NCBI GenBank assembly: GCA_037176725.1
Contig: JAZBRS010000014.1
Coordinates: forward strand, 77,854,501-77,918,500
Length of the DNA: 64,000 bases
Direction of reading: 5' to 3'
DNA from: Posidonia oceanica
Lineage: Eukaryota > Streptophyta > Magnoliopsida > Alismatales > Posidoniaceae
Shown piece after piece: positions 30,561-41,188 of this stretch (its first letter is position 1; every line of letters begins with the position of its first letter). Under the pieces are notes generated by a model. The model did not search any database, had not been told where the DNA came from, and saw nothing but the letters and a program-made list of their open reading frames with translations. The translations under genes were made by a program, and so were the position numbers.

Positions 30561-32640
30561 TAAATCAAAACAAAAACAATGTTATTTTGCTACAGGAACT
30601 GAGGCCGGAGCTCACCGGGGGTAGATCTGGAACGGCGGAGGAGCGGGCGGCGCGGCCCAAGCGGCGTGCGGGGGAGCATGGCGCGGTACGGCGGAGGCAG
30701 GGACGGCGTCCGGTGGCGTGCGGGGGCGCTGGACGGCGGGCTGGCTGTCTGCTGGAGCTGCCAGTGCCGGGGAAGAAGGCGTTTCCGGCGATCTCTTGCG
30801 GGCGGCACAGGCGACGAAACGACCCGGAGGAAGGTCGAGAAGCAAGAGGGGAGAGAGAGGAAGCCAGGGGAGGGGTTTTTCACCCTTTTCGCACGCCAGA
30901 ACGAGCCACCCACCTAGGTGGATTTCAGCGGAATGGGCAGAGGTCGTGGCGGGCTGCTAGGTTGCTGGGGCGATCCGGAGGCGTTGCTGGAGGTCTGGCG
31001 AAGGTCCCGGTGCGTCTAGAAGGAAGCATGGTCGTCCGGAGAAGAATCTGGTCCGGTCTGGTGTGCACAGTGGTGGCCAAGGTGGTTGTGGCGGTGTGCG
31101 GCATTCCAAGCCGAAGTGAGGGTCCCGACGGTTAGGTTATTGTCTGGGGAGCGTGTGGGAAGAACCAGAACGGAGTTCTACTGGGTCTGGAGGGAGGTGG
31201 AAGAGTTTGAAATTTCTGAGCAAATTGGGGCTGAAGGTGTTTGTGGTGGTTTGCGGGGAGTGTGGGTGGTCTCACGGGGTGATGTTGGGTGGCCTGAGAA
31301 GGTGTTTGTTTGGCGAGTAAGGTGGCCATGTTTGGGGATTTTTGGATGCTTGTCGTGGAAGTTGTTCAATGGGGAAGATGTGCTATTTGTTTGGAGAAGA
31401 AAAATGGGTTGGGTAATGGCTGTTGGAGGGTGATGGCTTGGGTGAGTCATTGGTCTGGGAGTGCACAAGGGAGAGGGAGAGCTTGGCAAGTCTGTGGATG
31501 TGTGTTCTCCCTCCGGTTCTACTGGCTTCTACTAGTTTCTGCTTGGGTTTGCACTTGAGTGCAAAGGAAGGTGGTGGCAGTGAGGCTTCTGATGGCATGG
31601 CTGCTGAAGGAGGCGCACGCCGGTCCGGCTTGGTGCAGAGGACGTGCGTGGGAGGAGGACATGCAGGTGTAGGGTGAGCTGTTGATCGGGTAGGAGAAGA
31701 GGTGTCTGAAAAAAAGGAAAGAAAACAGAGAAGAGAGGAGGAAGAGCTGCTGTTGCAGTACGAGAGAAATAAAAAAAAAGAAAGAGAAATAAGAAAGAAA
31801 AAAGAAAGAAGGAAAGAAAGAAAGAAAAATACGTTAATTAAGTTTAGGTTTTGTTTGGATTTGTTTCAAAGCTAATTGTTTTTTAATTTTCTTTTTTTAA
31901 TTATTCTTTTGAATTTATTAATGGTTTTCCTCTTTTAAGTTTTTTTCTTTGATTGTTTTAATTATTTAAATTTTTCTTTTGATTTAAGTTTATTTTAAGT
32001 CTTTCTTTTCGATTTTAATTTTGTTAATTGTTTTTTAAGTTTTTTAATTCGATTTTTAGTTGTTGATTGTTCTTGAGTTTTATTAATTTGATTTTAAGTT
32101 GTTGATTGTTTTTGAGTTTTATTAATTTAAGTTTGTCTTCTTTTTTTTTTTTTCTTTTTTACTTGTAAATTGTTTTGAGTTTTTTCTCTCTAATTATTTT
32201 CTCAAAGTTTTTTAATTGTTTTGATTATGTTTTTTCTTTTGATTTTAAATTTGTTAGTTGCTTTAATTTTTCTTTGATTGTTTTAAGATTTTAAGATTTT
32301 TTTAAAGGATTTTGAGTGGTTTTTCTTATGTTTGCTTCTTTAATTGTTTTTAATGAGTTTTGATTGGTTTTAATTGCCTTTAAGTTTTGAAATTTGTTTT
32401 TTAATTGTTTCAAGTCTTGAAATTTGTTTTTTAGTTGTTTTAAATTGTTTTTAAGTCTTTTAGTTTGTTTTAATTTGTTTTTGATTAGTTTTAACTATTT
32501 TTGGGTTGTTTTGATTCGTTTTTAATTAGATTTTCTTTCGAATTATTTTTAGGTGTTTAATTTATTTTTCTGGTTGGATTTTTCTCTTTAATTGTTTTAA
32601 GAAGTGTTAAATGGGGTTGATGATGAGTTTAGAGAAGAAA
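30561..32640 (-). other. GC-rich block and T-rich tract in the 3' LTR of D
   Basis: 30590-31700 is GC-rich with ORFs on both strands that are not kept in other LTR copies. 31740-31830 is GAAA-type simple sequence. 31840-32640 is very T-rich on the plus strand. No gene seen. Confidence 0.5.
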
Positions 32641-33700
32641 TGAGAAGAAGAAAGGGGGAGAATAGTGAGGAAAGAGAAAAGGATAATCAGGAGAGAGAAA
32701 AAGAATAATCAGGAGAGAGAAAACGATAATCAGGAGAGATAGGAAGGAGATAGAGGCTTGGAAATGAAGTGAGATTGGGTGAGTGTGTAACCTAGGGTTT
32801 CTAGTGTTTGACCTAGGATTTGGAGTGGGATTTTGGAAGGTTTTCCTATGGTTTTTGCTAGGTTTTCCTAAGGTTTTAAGTGTAGTTCCTCCTAGGATTT
32901 AGGGTTTAGGGTTTAGGGTTTAGGGTTTAGGCTTAGGGTTTAGAGTTTAGGGTGGAAAAAGGGAAAAGAAAGAAGGAAAGAAAGAAGGAGAGAAAGAAAG
33001 GAAGGGATAAAGAAAGAAAGAAGGGAAGGGATGAAAATAAAATACAGATCTAATAGCATGGGATAGAATAAAATAAAGTAAAATAAAGATAAAATAAAGG
33101 GAAGAAAGGAGAACAAGTGGGCCCACTGAAGAGCAAGAAGAGAAGGAGAATAAGAGGGAGAATAGAGAGGAGAGAGAAAAAGAATAATTAGGAGAGAGAA
33201 AAAGAATAATTTGGAGAGAAAAGTATAATTTGGAGAGATGAAGGGGATAGAGGCTTGGAAATGAAGTGGGATTTGGTGAGTGTGTGACCTAGGATTTCTA
33301 GAGTTTGACCAAGGATTTGGAGTGGGATTTTGGAAGGCTTTTGAAAGGGTTTTTGGGTCTAGAAAGAGGGGGGCTTTACCTAGGTTTTCTAGGGTTTTTG
33401 GAAGTGGTTTTGGTGGCAGATCCTATGGGTTTTTTGGAAGGTTTTCTAGGTTGAAAAGGATGGGTTTTCCTATGATTTTTGGGTAGTTTTCTAAGTTGAA
33501 AAAGTGTTGGTTTTCCTAGAGTTTTTGGAGTGGTTTTCTATGTTGAAGAAATGTAGGTTTTGCTAAGGTTTTGGATGGTTTTAGGTTAAGGTTTTGAGAG
33601 GGTTTTGAATTGGTTTTTTGGGTTAGAAAAGAAGGGTGTGGTTTTGGGTTTTGAAGCCGCTAGAGAGATCCACTAATTCAGCCTGTCAAAATGGGGTGTC
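32640..33700 (-). repeat. GA-rich simple sequence and AGGAGAGAGAAAAxGATAAT repeats in the LTR of D
   Basis: The unit of about 20 bp, AGGAGAGAGAAAANGATAATC, occurs about four times at 32670-32740 and again near 33165-33230. Equivalents are at 15690-15760 (solo LTR) and, reversed, 44160-44240 (E). GGTTTTCCTANGGTTTT-type repeats follow (33330-33560). Confidence 0.65.
32897..32953 (+). repeat. Telomere-type TTTAGGG repeats inside the LTR of D
   Basis: At least four consecutive TTTAGGG units followed by diverged ones (CTTAGGGTTTAGAGTTTAGGG). This is the Arabidopsis-type plant telomere sequence. The solo LTR has only TTAGGGTTAGGG at about 16073. Confidence 0.85.
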
Positions 33701-33704
33701 AACA

Positions 33705-33718
33705 GATGCCCCTCCCTG
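33705..33718 (-). promoter_or_regulatory. Polypurine tract of element D
   Basis: Reverse complement reads CAGGGAGGGGCATC, identical to the tract of B, and abuts the LTR start TGTTGACACC at 33704. Confidence 0.85.
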
Positions 33719-34169
33719 AGCGAGGTCAAGGGGACCGAGGCTACTACTCAGGGTCGACAAGACACCCCATTTGACTAGAGAGCCAAATGCTTGCTGTAGA
33801 CGTGAGTCACTTATTCAGTGGATGCACCGAAATTCATGACTCGTCGCCAAATGCAGATGAATGTAGATGTAATGCCTACGCTAATGCAAATGTAATGCCT
33901 ACGCTAATGCTCATTGCGCTATACCCCTCTAGGGGGAAAGTGGGTGATGCATGCACGTGGAAAAGGTGGAGAATGCATTGCAACATCGTCGGGCAATACT
34001 TCGGGAGAGCCGGACGATGGGGTGCACTGAGCGGTGTACAGCTCTAGCGTAGGGGTGCTGTTTGCCAAGCTTCTGCTGTAGGCATAGGCGATGCAAGTGC
34101 TGAAAGTAAAAGGCTAAATGTGAAGATGCTGAAAAAGAGAAGCTGTGAATGTGCATGCGATGGCGGGCA

Positions 34170-35005
34170 TGTAATGCCGAGGAAGCGATCCTGGCCATGC
34201 ACTGCCGCGGGTGTCATCTTAAGCCGACAAGCTGTGAAAGTCTTGCAGGTGCTGAGGATGTCACTTTTAGCAATGCGCGATCAGGGGTTCGATTTCCTAA
34301 GCACATCATGACATGGAAATGAGATGTGGAAGTTGATGTAATGACTTTAGAGGAGTAATAGCGCAATAAGAGTGCAAATGTTATGCAATGGGGCACGCGA
34401 GACCGAGAAAGCGATCCGAGGCCGTGCACTACTACAAGTACCATCTGAAGCCGGCAAGCTGCGAAAGTCTTGTGGGTGCTGAGGATGCTACCTTAGGCAG
34501 TACGTGAACCACGGGTTCGAATCCTAAGCACGCGATGCTATGCAGTGAAATGCAAGGTATAAACAGTGGAACGCCGAGCACGCGGAACCGAGAAAACAAT
34601 ACCAAGGCCGCGCACTACTGCAGGTGCCATTCGAAGCGGGCAAGCTGTGAAAGTCTTGTAGGCGCCGAGAATGGTACCTTAAGCAATACACGAGCCAAGG
34701 AATCGGATCCGAAGCACGCCATGTCCGTGTAATGATGAAATGCAATACTAGGACTGACTCTACAGAGGATACAAGAAAGCTATATGATGTTATGCAATGA
34801 AGATGCTAATGTTATGCAGTGGAATGCAGTGTATAGACAATGGAGCACTGGGCACGCGGAATCGAGAAGACAATCCCAAGGCCGCGCACTACTGTGAGTA
34901 TCATCCAAAGTCGGTAAGCTGCGAAAGTCTTGCGGGTGCCAAGGATGATACCTTAGGCAATACGCGAGCCAGGGGTTCGAATCCTAAGCACGCGATACTT
35001 GGGTG
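34170..35005 (-). repeat. Four copies of a ~150-nt structured unit in the tail of D
   Basis: Units at about 34170-34310, 34385-34530, 34560-34715 and 34845-35005. Plus-strand text common to all: CGAGAAAGCGATCC-type start, AAGCYGYGAAAGTCTTG in the middle, and (three units) GGGTTCGAWTCCTAAGCAC near the end. A long-range stem flanks the middle: GTGTCATC/GATGTCAC (unit 1), GTACCATC/GATGCTAC (2), GTGCCATTC/GAATGGTAC (3), GTATCATCC/GGATGATAC (4). Several changes are compensatory. Relatives in B are at 18440-18800. Confidence 0.78.
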
Positions 35006-35054
35006 ATGATGCGGTGCTAATGCCATGCAACACAATGCTATTACACTACGACGA

Positions 35055-35205
35055 AAGGGGTGATAAGTTAACGGACTTATCGCCGGATAGTTGGGGCTAT
35101 CAGTCCTCTAAGGAGTTGACGGACTCATCACCGGATAGTTAGGGCTATTAGCCCGATGAGGAGTTAACGGACTCATCACCGGATAGTTAGGGCTATCCGC
35201 CCGAA
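35055..35205 (-). repeat. Two-hairpin module, three units in the tail of D
   Basis: Hairpin 2 reads (plus strand) GATAAGT-taacgg-ACTTATC, then two units with GGACTCATCACC where the partner arm is degenerate (AGGAGTT). Each is followed by CGGATAGTTAGGGCTAT and the AGCCC arm. Orientation is sense with respect to D. Confidence 0.75.
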
Positions 35206-35307
35206 TGAGGGTGGAAAGGGGGCGGGATACCGAACCAGAAGGCGCGACAGGGGTCCGGAGACGCTCCCGTGACAGTTGGGGATGTCAGCCCAATGCAGAT
35301 GGAAATG

Positions 35308-35555
35308 GGATACCATGGGGTAGCAAAAAAGATGCCCCTGGTATCAGGATGATACCAGGGGACAGCCGAAGCGCCCCTGGCATCGAAATGCGAGGATGGA
35401 TAGATGAATGGATGATAGGTTGACGAACCTATCGTTGGGCAGTTAGGGGTGCCAGCCTGGCGGGATGTGGGGGATGATACCATAAGACAGCAAAAAAGAT
35501 GCCCCTGGTATCAGGATGATACCACGGGACAGTCGAAGCACCCCTGGCACCGAAA
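35308..35555 (-). repeat. Four-arm alternating inverted repeat, two copies in D
   Basis: Copy 1 arms: GGATACCATGGGG (35308-35320), GATGCCCCTGGTATC (35331-35345), GATACCAGGGGAC (35351-35363), GCGCCCCTGGCATC (35371-35384). Copy 2 (35475-35552) has GATACCATAAG, GCCCCTGGTATC, GATACCACGGG, CCCCTGGCACC, with weaker outer arms. Same order and loops as in B and E. Confidence 0.8.
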
Positions 35556-35640
35556 TGCAAGGATGGATGAACAGGCGAATGCATGATAGGTTGACGAACC
35601 TATCGCCGAGCAGTAAGGGGTGCCAGCCTAGATGCAAAGA
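35410..35640 (-). repeat. Two-hairpin module, two further units in D
   Basis: Units at 35411-35460 and 35585-35632, both with GATAGGT-tgacga-ACCTATC and GGCAGT- or GAGCAGT-type linker and CCAGCC arm. They alternate with the four-arm copies. Confidence 0.78.
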
Positions 35641-37130
35641 ATGAGGAATGCAAAAGGATACAGAGAAAACAGGAAACCCCCCGTGGTGGGTGTGCAATGG
35701 TCTCAACGTGGGCATGCTTCGTGGCATCACGAGGTGACAAACGAGGGACATGCCGGTCATCAAGGACCTACCCAACGCGGTGGGTGGCAAAACTTTGAAA
35801 AGCGCGGAGCCTCTGAGCGAGGTCAGGCAAAAGGTGCTCATCCTTGGCTCCGGTTTTCGAAAACAGGGAGAAGGGAAGAAGATAACAATATATTACAGCA
35901 TGCATTTTTGGTGGCTTTGGACTCAAAAGCAGGTGCTAAGAGGGTGCTTCTGCACTTTCTAACTCAGGAGACTCGATCCTCGCACAACGCCATGCTGAGT
36001 TGTGGTCGGTGGCTCTCATTCTCACTCTTGGCTCAGGATGAGGCTTTGGCTTCACAAAGTATAGCCTTTGGCTACAGGTAGGTAGTAGAAGCGTTGGATG
36101 TAGCTTCACAACCTCCGTCTCAATTCCTCAGGGACTGACTACCGCTTTTAACGCTCGCAGAATGATTTCTTTTCCCCTTATGAGTGACCGAATCTGCATC
36201 TAGCCTGCCTGGAAAGTAAATGTTGTCTGCATAGGGGATTGGAGCTTGCTGCTGTGCTCGGAGGGTGGGGCTAGGTCCTCCAGATTAAGTGTCCTGTGCA
36301 TTTGCCAGTGTGGCGCTTGATGTCGATAACTGAGGTGGCTTTGATGCTCGTCCAAATCACTCCTCTCATATCACTCCTCTCATGAGCGCCTTCTTTCTTG
36401 AACTTCTTTCTTCATTTTTCTTTTATACTCAGCATGCATATCATATTATCATATTTTTCTGCTTACACAAACTCTATTCTTTTGGATATGCATGTCTTCG
36501 CCCTCTTGGGATAGCGGTCCTGGGTGAGGTGTTAAGAGTTCGACTGATCGGCGTACACCTTCAGCCTCTGCAATGTGTACAGGCAGCCTCTGGCTATGCT
36601 CTGCTCTACTTTGGTCCTCTTCATGTCTGGTGGACTCTCTTGATAAGGTGGATCTCGCTTCTGGAATTCTGAAACTTAGCGAGATGCTCTATTCTGCTCT
36701 CAGTCTCACTTTGTGGCCACATGCAAGAGATGGCGTTGCTCGGGTGAGACCTACCTGAGATTGTCACTACTTGTCATCCTCTAGGCGCTGCTTGCTTGTT
36801 CGAAGTCGGGTTTCTGATTATACAAATGTTTATGGGTTTGTCTTTTTTAGAAGGGAAAGGGACAAGCCTGTTTTTAGGTTTTTGCATTGGTTTTGTATTT
36901 TTATGGTTTTTGTGCTTAAGAAAACATAAAAGGGGAAAACCAACAGGAAGGCGAGAAAATATTTTTGCGTTTTTTGATTTTCTTGATTTTTTGGTGCTTT
37001 TGTCTTTTACAGGATACAAGAAATGACATGTATATGCAGAAGATGATATGCATGATGACAGATGTGTACAAAGAATGATAGACATGCAGAAGAATGTGCA
37101 GAGTGTGGCAAATATGTGTAGAAGAATGTG
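35641..37130 (-). other. Tail of D: conserved non-coding block shared with B
   Basis: The minus-strand sequence matches 16300-17640 of B, including the donor-like CTCAG|GTAGGTCTCACC (about 36757) and GCATGCCCACGTTGAGACCATTGCAC (about 35715). ORFs here are short and not shared in frame. Function unknown. Confidence 0.55.
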
Positions 37131-37135
37131 CAGGG

Positions 37136-37182
37136 TGATAGGTTGACGGACCTATCGCCGAGCAGTTAGGGTTGCCAACCCG
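37136..37182 (-). repeat. Single two-hairpin unit close to gag of D
   Basis: GATAGGT-tgacgg-ACCTATC, linker CGCCGAGCAGTTAGGG, then TTGCCAACCC. Occupies the same position as the 10209-10461 array of B, which has more units. Confidence 0.78.
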
Positions 37183-37344
37183 AATGCAGGGAATGAATGC
37201 AAGAAGTAGAAAGGAATGCATGCTCTTTTTGGGTTTTGTTGATTTTATGCTTTTTATGATTTTCAAGCAAGGCGAGAAAACACAAAAACAAAACAAAAGG
37301 AAAAGAAAAGACAATGCAGGAAACAAAAGAGAGGTAAGAAGGAC

Positions 37345-37642
37345 TTACCTGTCAGCAACCTCGGGAGGGAGGCGCTGGGTTTGCTCCTACGCTGCTGATG
37401 CTGTCGGCAGGGTCTACTGTTGGCAGTGCGGGGAGCACTGGGGCTATTAGAGGTGCTGACGGTAGTGCAGGGAGCACCGGAGCTGCAAAAATTGGAGGAG
37501 GAACTACCTGGACGACGCTACACCTGAGCTTGCTGTCGACGCTACCGTTGCATCTTCGAGCATCCCTCGGACGAGACAGGAAAGGCAGGAAAAGGGGATC
37601 GCGCCGATGGAATCAGAAGGAACCACCGGGGCAGAGCTGGAC
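37345..37642 (-). other. Post-gag segment of D ending in CAG|GTAAGT
   Basis: Matches 9795-10050 of B. It contains a partial internal repeat on GTGCTCCCTGCACT / GTGCTCCCCGCACT and ends with the splice-donor consensus (boundary 37349/37348, minus). Confidence 0.5.
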
Positions 37643-39807
37643 TCAGAAAAGTCTAGTGTAGACCCCTGAGGTTCCGGCAGCTGCGAAGCTTGTAGGTTCG
37701 GAAGAGGAAGGGTCGGCTACACTAGGGCGTGCAAGTGCAAGTGCAGGTGTATGTGTAAGTGTTGGCTCCTGCTTGTCAACGCTGATGATCCTGCGATCGA
37801 TCAGGTGCTGAACGGCATCCCAGAGAGTGAGGCAGTTGTCCGTCGAGTGCTCGGTGGCCCGATGGAAACTGCAGAACTAATCCGTATCATGCCACCACGG
37901 AGAGGGGTTCGGTGACGGACGGACAGCTGGGAGTCTCAGGAGCGACTCAACTTGAGGGAAGACGATGCTCAGTGGTTCGGGCAGAGGCGTGTAATCACAC
38001 TTAGCCCGACGAGGTCGTCTTTGCCCTGGATGGAGTCCTTACCGAGCGGGTGCGTCGTGATGCACGGGCTCGACGGTGGGAGTGTGCACAGTAGGTGCAA
38101 AATTAGGTGCGTGCTCTAGCGGAAAAGGGTCTAGCTGACTCTCTGCATAGGCAGGCTCTTCGGGGGGATCGGCGCATGCTTCGGAGAGCTGTTCAGAGCA
38201 GTGAGGAGCGGAGTTGTTGTTGTTGTTGCTGCTGTGGCAATTGCTAGAGGTGTTGGCTTGCCTAGCCAATGCAGAAAGTGCGGGGAAATGCCCACTTCGC
38301 AGTGAGCTTTCCACGTGGACGCCAGCCCTAATCAGCGATGCATGGCTAGTGATGTACTGAATGCAAAGTAGAGTCCCAATCGCTGGCAATGCCCCTTTAA
38401 CGATCATCTCGATAAAATCCTCCTCGGAGGGTCTATCTTTGACCTGGGCGGCTAAGGAGCACCAGCGACCGACATACTCCCCGAATGGCTCTTGAGGCCT
38501 CTACCGGATGGCGACAAGATTCTCCCTCTTGGGGATCAAGTCGAGGTTGAAAGCATACTACTCAAGAAAGACCTGAGAAAGATCAGTCCAAGTTCGAACC
38601 GTAGCCATGTCAAGGGAAGTGAACCACTTGAGCGTGGGGCCGGTTAAACTCTTCTAAAATAGGCGGATAAGAAGCCTTTCATCAGCCTGAAGCTGAGTAA
38701 GGTCCCCGCAGTACATTTTCAGATGCGAAATAGGGCAGCCTTTACCATTGTATTTATCAAAGGCCGGGATGCAGAACTTCGAAGGGAGTGCGGAAAGAGA
38801 CAGAGGTCGCGAAATTGGTAAGACTGGTGGTCCTTGCCCTGCACTAGATGTAGTGCTTTCTCTAGAACGTCCATCTTGTCATTGATGGGGTCTGGATTGG
38901 TTGCCAAAGGTGGCGAGGCAGCAGAGGTAGGGATCACATACGCCGTTTGGGTCGCACCGAGGTGCTCCTCCGGATCCACCATCACGTCGCCCGGTGGCGC
39001 GACGTGATGGCCAGCGTATCCGTGCGGTGGTGTTGTGTAGGCAGGAAAGTATGCTGGGTTCTGAACCTGATGCAAGGGGGATGGGTAGATAATATGCTGT
39101 GCAGTGCGTGGTGTAGAGCGCTGGAGCAACAGTTGCTACGTAGGCATGGTGCCGGGCAGCGAGCTAGTGGGATATTGTGCTCCAACCAGTCCGAAGGACT
39201 GATCACTAGGGAATGGAGTTGCATGCAGTGCATAGTGTTGTGCAGAAGCAGGAGACAGATGCCGCACCCCCATCACTGGAGCAGTGTGTAGCTGGGGCGA
39301 TGGTCTAGGTCGGAGTGCAGTGTGTGCAAGAGCAGGCCGCAGAGGAACCTCAGGGGCAACAGGAATGCAAGAGGGGCGAACCGATAGAGCCATACCCTGC
39401 AGTGTGTGCGCAACCTCCATCAGGTGCCGTTACCGCACTTCAGGGGACCCGTGAGTGGGAACATTGAATTGCAAGACCGGTCGGGGGGCAGACTCAAGAG
39501 ATCGAGAACCTAGGGAAAGGGTCACCGCAGCAGAAGGGATGTCAGGAGCAACATAACCCTGGGATGAAGGGGTCAGAGGCGCCTCCGGAACGCAAGGGGT
39601 GGTCATCGAGACAGACTCAGCGACCGGATCTGGAGGGATGCACGTCTGCCAATGGCCCGCAGCAAACTGGGGTGCCCTAGACACCTGAGGGTGGAATCCT
39701 GATGTCATAGAGGGCACGAAGCGAGTGGAAGTGAAATCCGGAGGAACCCAAGTGGTAAACCCCTTCGAGTCAACAGTAAAGTGGAGCTCACTAGCAGACT
39801 GGGCCAT
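37643..39807 (-). pseudogene. gag: gag of element D, with frameshift and TAG stops
   Basis: Starts MAQSASELHF at 39807 and ends TGA at 37643. The N-terminal part is Pro/Ser-rich with PVLQFNVPTHGSPE, also present in E (PALQFSIPTDGTPE). The gag domain (YQFRDLCLFP, then LKWFTSLDMA-type text and FGEYVGRW) is split by a deletion of about 7 bp near 38785 that changes frame. TAG codons at 38654 and 38501 stand where B has CAG, and another follows FLE near 38570. The C-terminal knuckle region lies about 37860-37910 with some Cys/His replaced. The role would be particle formation, as for B and E. No pol follows. Confidence 0.85.
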
Positions 39808-41007
39808 CGCTGACCGAGTCTAAGTGAGGGGAGGCTGCGACGAGGAAGCAAAGATGCAAGGTCTAAAGGAGAGCTACTGCCGGAAGCGACGAGTAGCTCA
39901 GAGACAGAGGAGGGACGCTCAGAGTCCGGGCAGTGGATCCCGCACCTACCTGCAAAAGAGTAAAGGCATTAGAGGTTGCATGCAATAAGAAGTTATTAGG
40001 GGTGGCATGAATGGCACACATGCAAATGAATGTCCTAGAATGCGCTCTCTCACCATGCATGTCCTGAGTAAATGACCTACTAGGACGCACCCATGGGCAA
40101 TGGGTTTAGACAGACTCCAGGTCAAAAAAAAGTGGTTCCCCATCTAGATCCTGGCCCAAAGCTCAGGTACTAATGGGGTGGTGCGTTGGTGGCCTCGACC
40201 CCGCCGAAGCATGGGTGGTACCCTCCACTAACACCGACACGACCCCTGGACAAGGGGGACAGACCGACTGACTTGCGCCATGCCAAAAGCAGTGGAACAA
40301 GAGGCTGGGACCGTCCTTCGCAGATTATGGGTGGACTCAGAAGAGAGGATGCATGCTTTCTAGAATGAATCAAACATGCAAAATGCTTTAAAGTGTTTTA
40401 CTTGCGTTTTATTAACCAAAAGGGAAAAATTACAAGTTATTGGCTCTAGTTGTGCTTAGATGTTATTGTTTGGCTTTATTGTAGCTTTTAGATTAAGCAA
40501 AGAGGAAGCAAGCATGTTTCTACTATCCTAGGCATGGCATATGCATGAATGGGAGAGAAACAGGAAGTCATGGCATGTAATCAATCACACAACAAAGCAA
40601 AAGGCATGCACATAGCATGTGCAAGTGTTTGTGCATATGCTTGGTGAAAGTGGAAAACAATCAGCACAGCAAAAGGCAGGTAAGGCATAGCATGTGTATC
40701 AATGTAGTGACATAGCATACTCGTGTAAAATAAAGCAAGCATCAGACAAAAAGCATGAATTAAAGCAATAATCACGCAAGCATGGCAATGGAATGCTGGA
40801 ATAAAGGTAGTACTTGAATTAAAGCAGCAAATAAGGTAGATAAAGTAAATAAATGCTAAGATAATAATTAAAGAGCAGTGCGATAAGTAAAAGAATAAGG
40901 CAATTAAAGGGAATTGAGCAAGCAGACAAAGCAGACAAAGGCACAAAGGCAAACAAAGATGCAAAATGCAAATGAGCGAAAACCAAAACGAAAGCCAGAG
41001 TCTAGTA
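39808..41007 (-). other. Leader of D
   Basis: No gene. It holds the acceptor-like CTCTTTTGCAG|GTAGGTG (boundary 39950), the conserved leader block (about 40090-40350) and GCAAGCAAAGC-type simple sequence (40920-41000). The 220-codon minus-strand ORF at 40581-41243 crosses PBS and LTR and is not conserved, so I do not call it. Confidence 0.55.
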
Positions 41008-41187
41008 TCCCCAACGGAGTCGCCACTGTCGACTTCGCTAGGCAAAGCAGACAGGCAGGCAAGCAAGCAAAAGCAAGGCAAAGGGCATAAGGCAAACAAA
41101 GACACAAAGGCAAGCAAAGATGCGAAAGCAAGCGAGCGAAAAGCTAGAAGCGAAAGTCGGAGTCTAGTATCCCCAGCGGAGTCGCCA
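41008..41187 (-). promoter_or_regulatory. tRNA-Arg primer-binding site of D, present twice
   Basis: The LTR-adjacent copy (41170-41187) reads TGGCGACTCCGCTGGGGA on the minus strand, one base from the LTR. The second copy (41008-41025), 162 bp into the leader, differs at one base (TGGCGACTCCGTTGGGGA). Sequence after each copy is the same (TACTAGACTCTGGCTTTCG or TACTAGACTCCGACTTTCG). Confidence 0.8.
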
Positions 41188-41188
41188 C

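Larger units (their letters stand above)
27786..33704 (-). mobile_element. 3' LTR of element D (5.9 kb)
   Basis: In sense it starts TGTTGACACCCCATTTTGACAG (33704, right after the PPT) and ends CGGGATTATTACA (27786). Modules in sense order: GA-rich part with telomere-like repeats, T-rich tract, GC-rich block (30590-31700), periodic tract (29460-30560), donor-like AAG|GTAAGC (29227), 30-bp array (28490-28790), GGTGCCTAACACC block (about 28155). Confidence 0.9.

Noticed and set aside
34270..35000. Three GGTTCGAATCC-like B-box motifs suggesting tRNA genes or a SINE
   Set aside because: No A box at tRNA spacing and no 7-bp acceptor stem. The motif lies on the strand opposite to element D's transcript and is part of the repeated structured unit.
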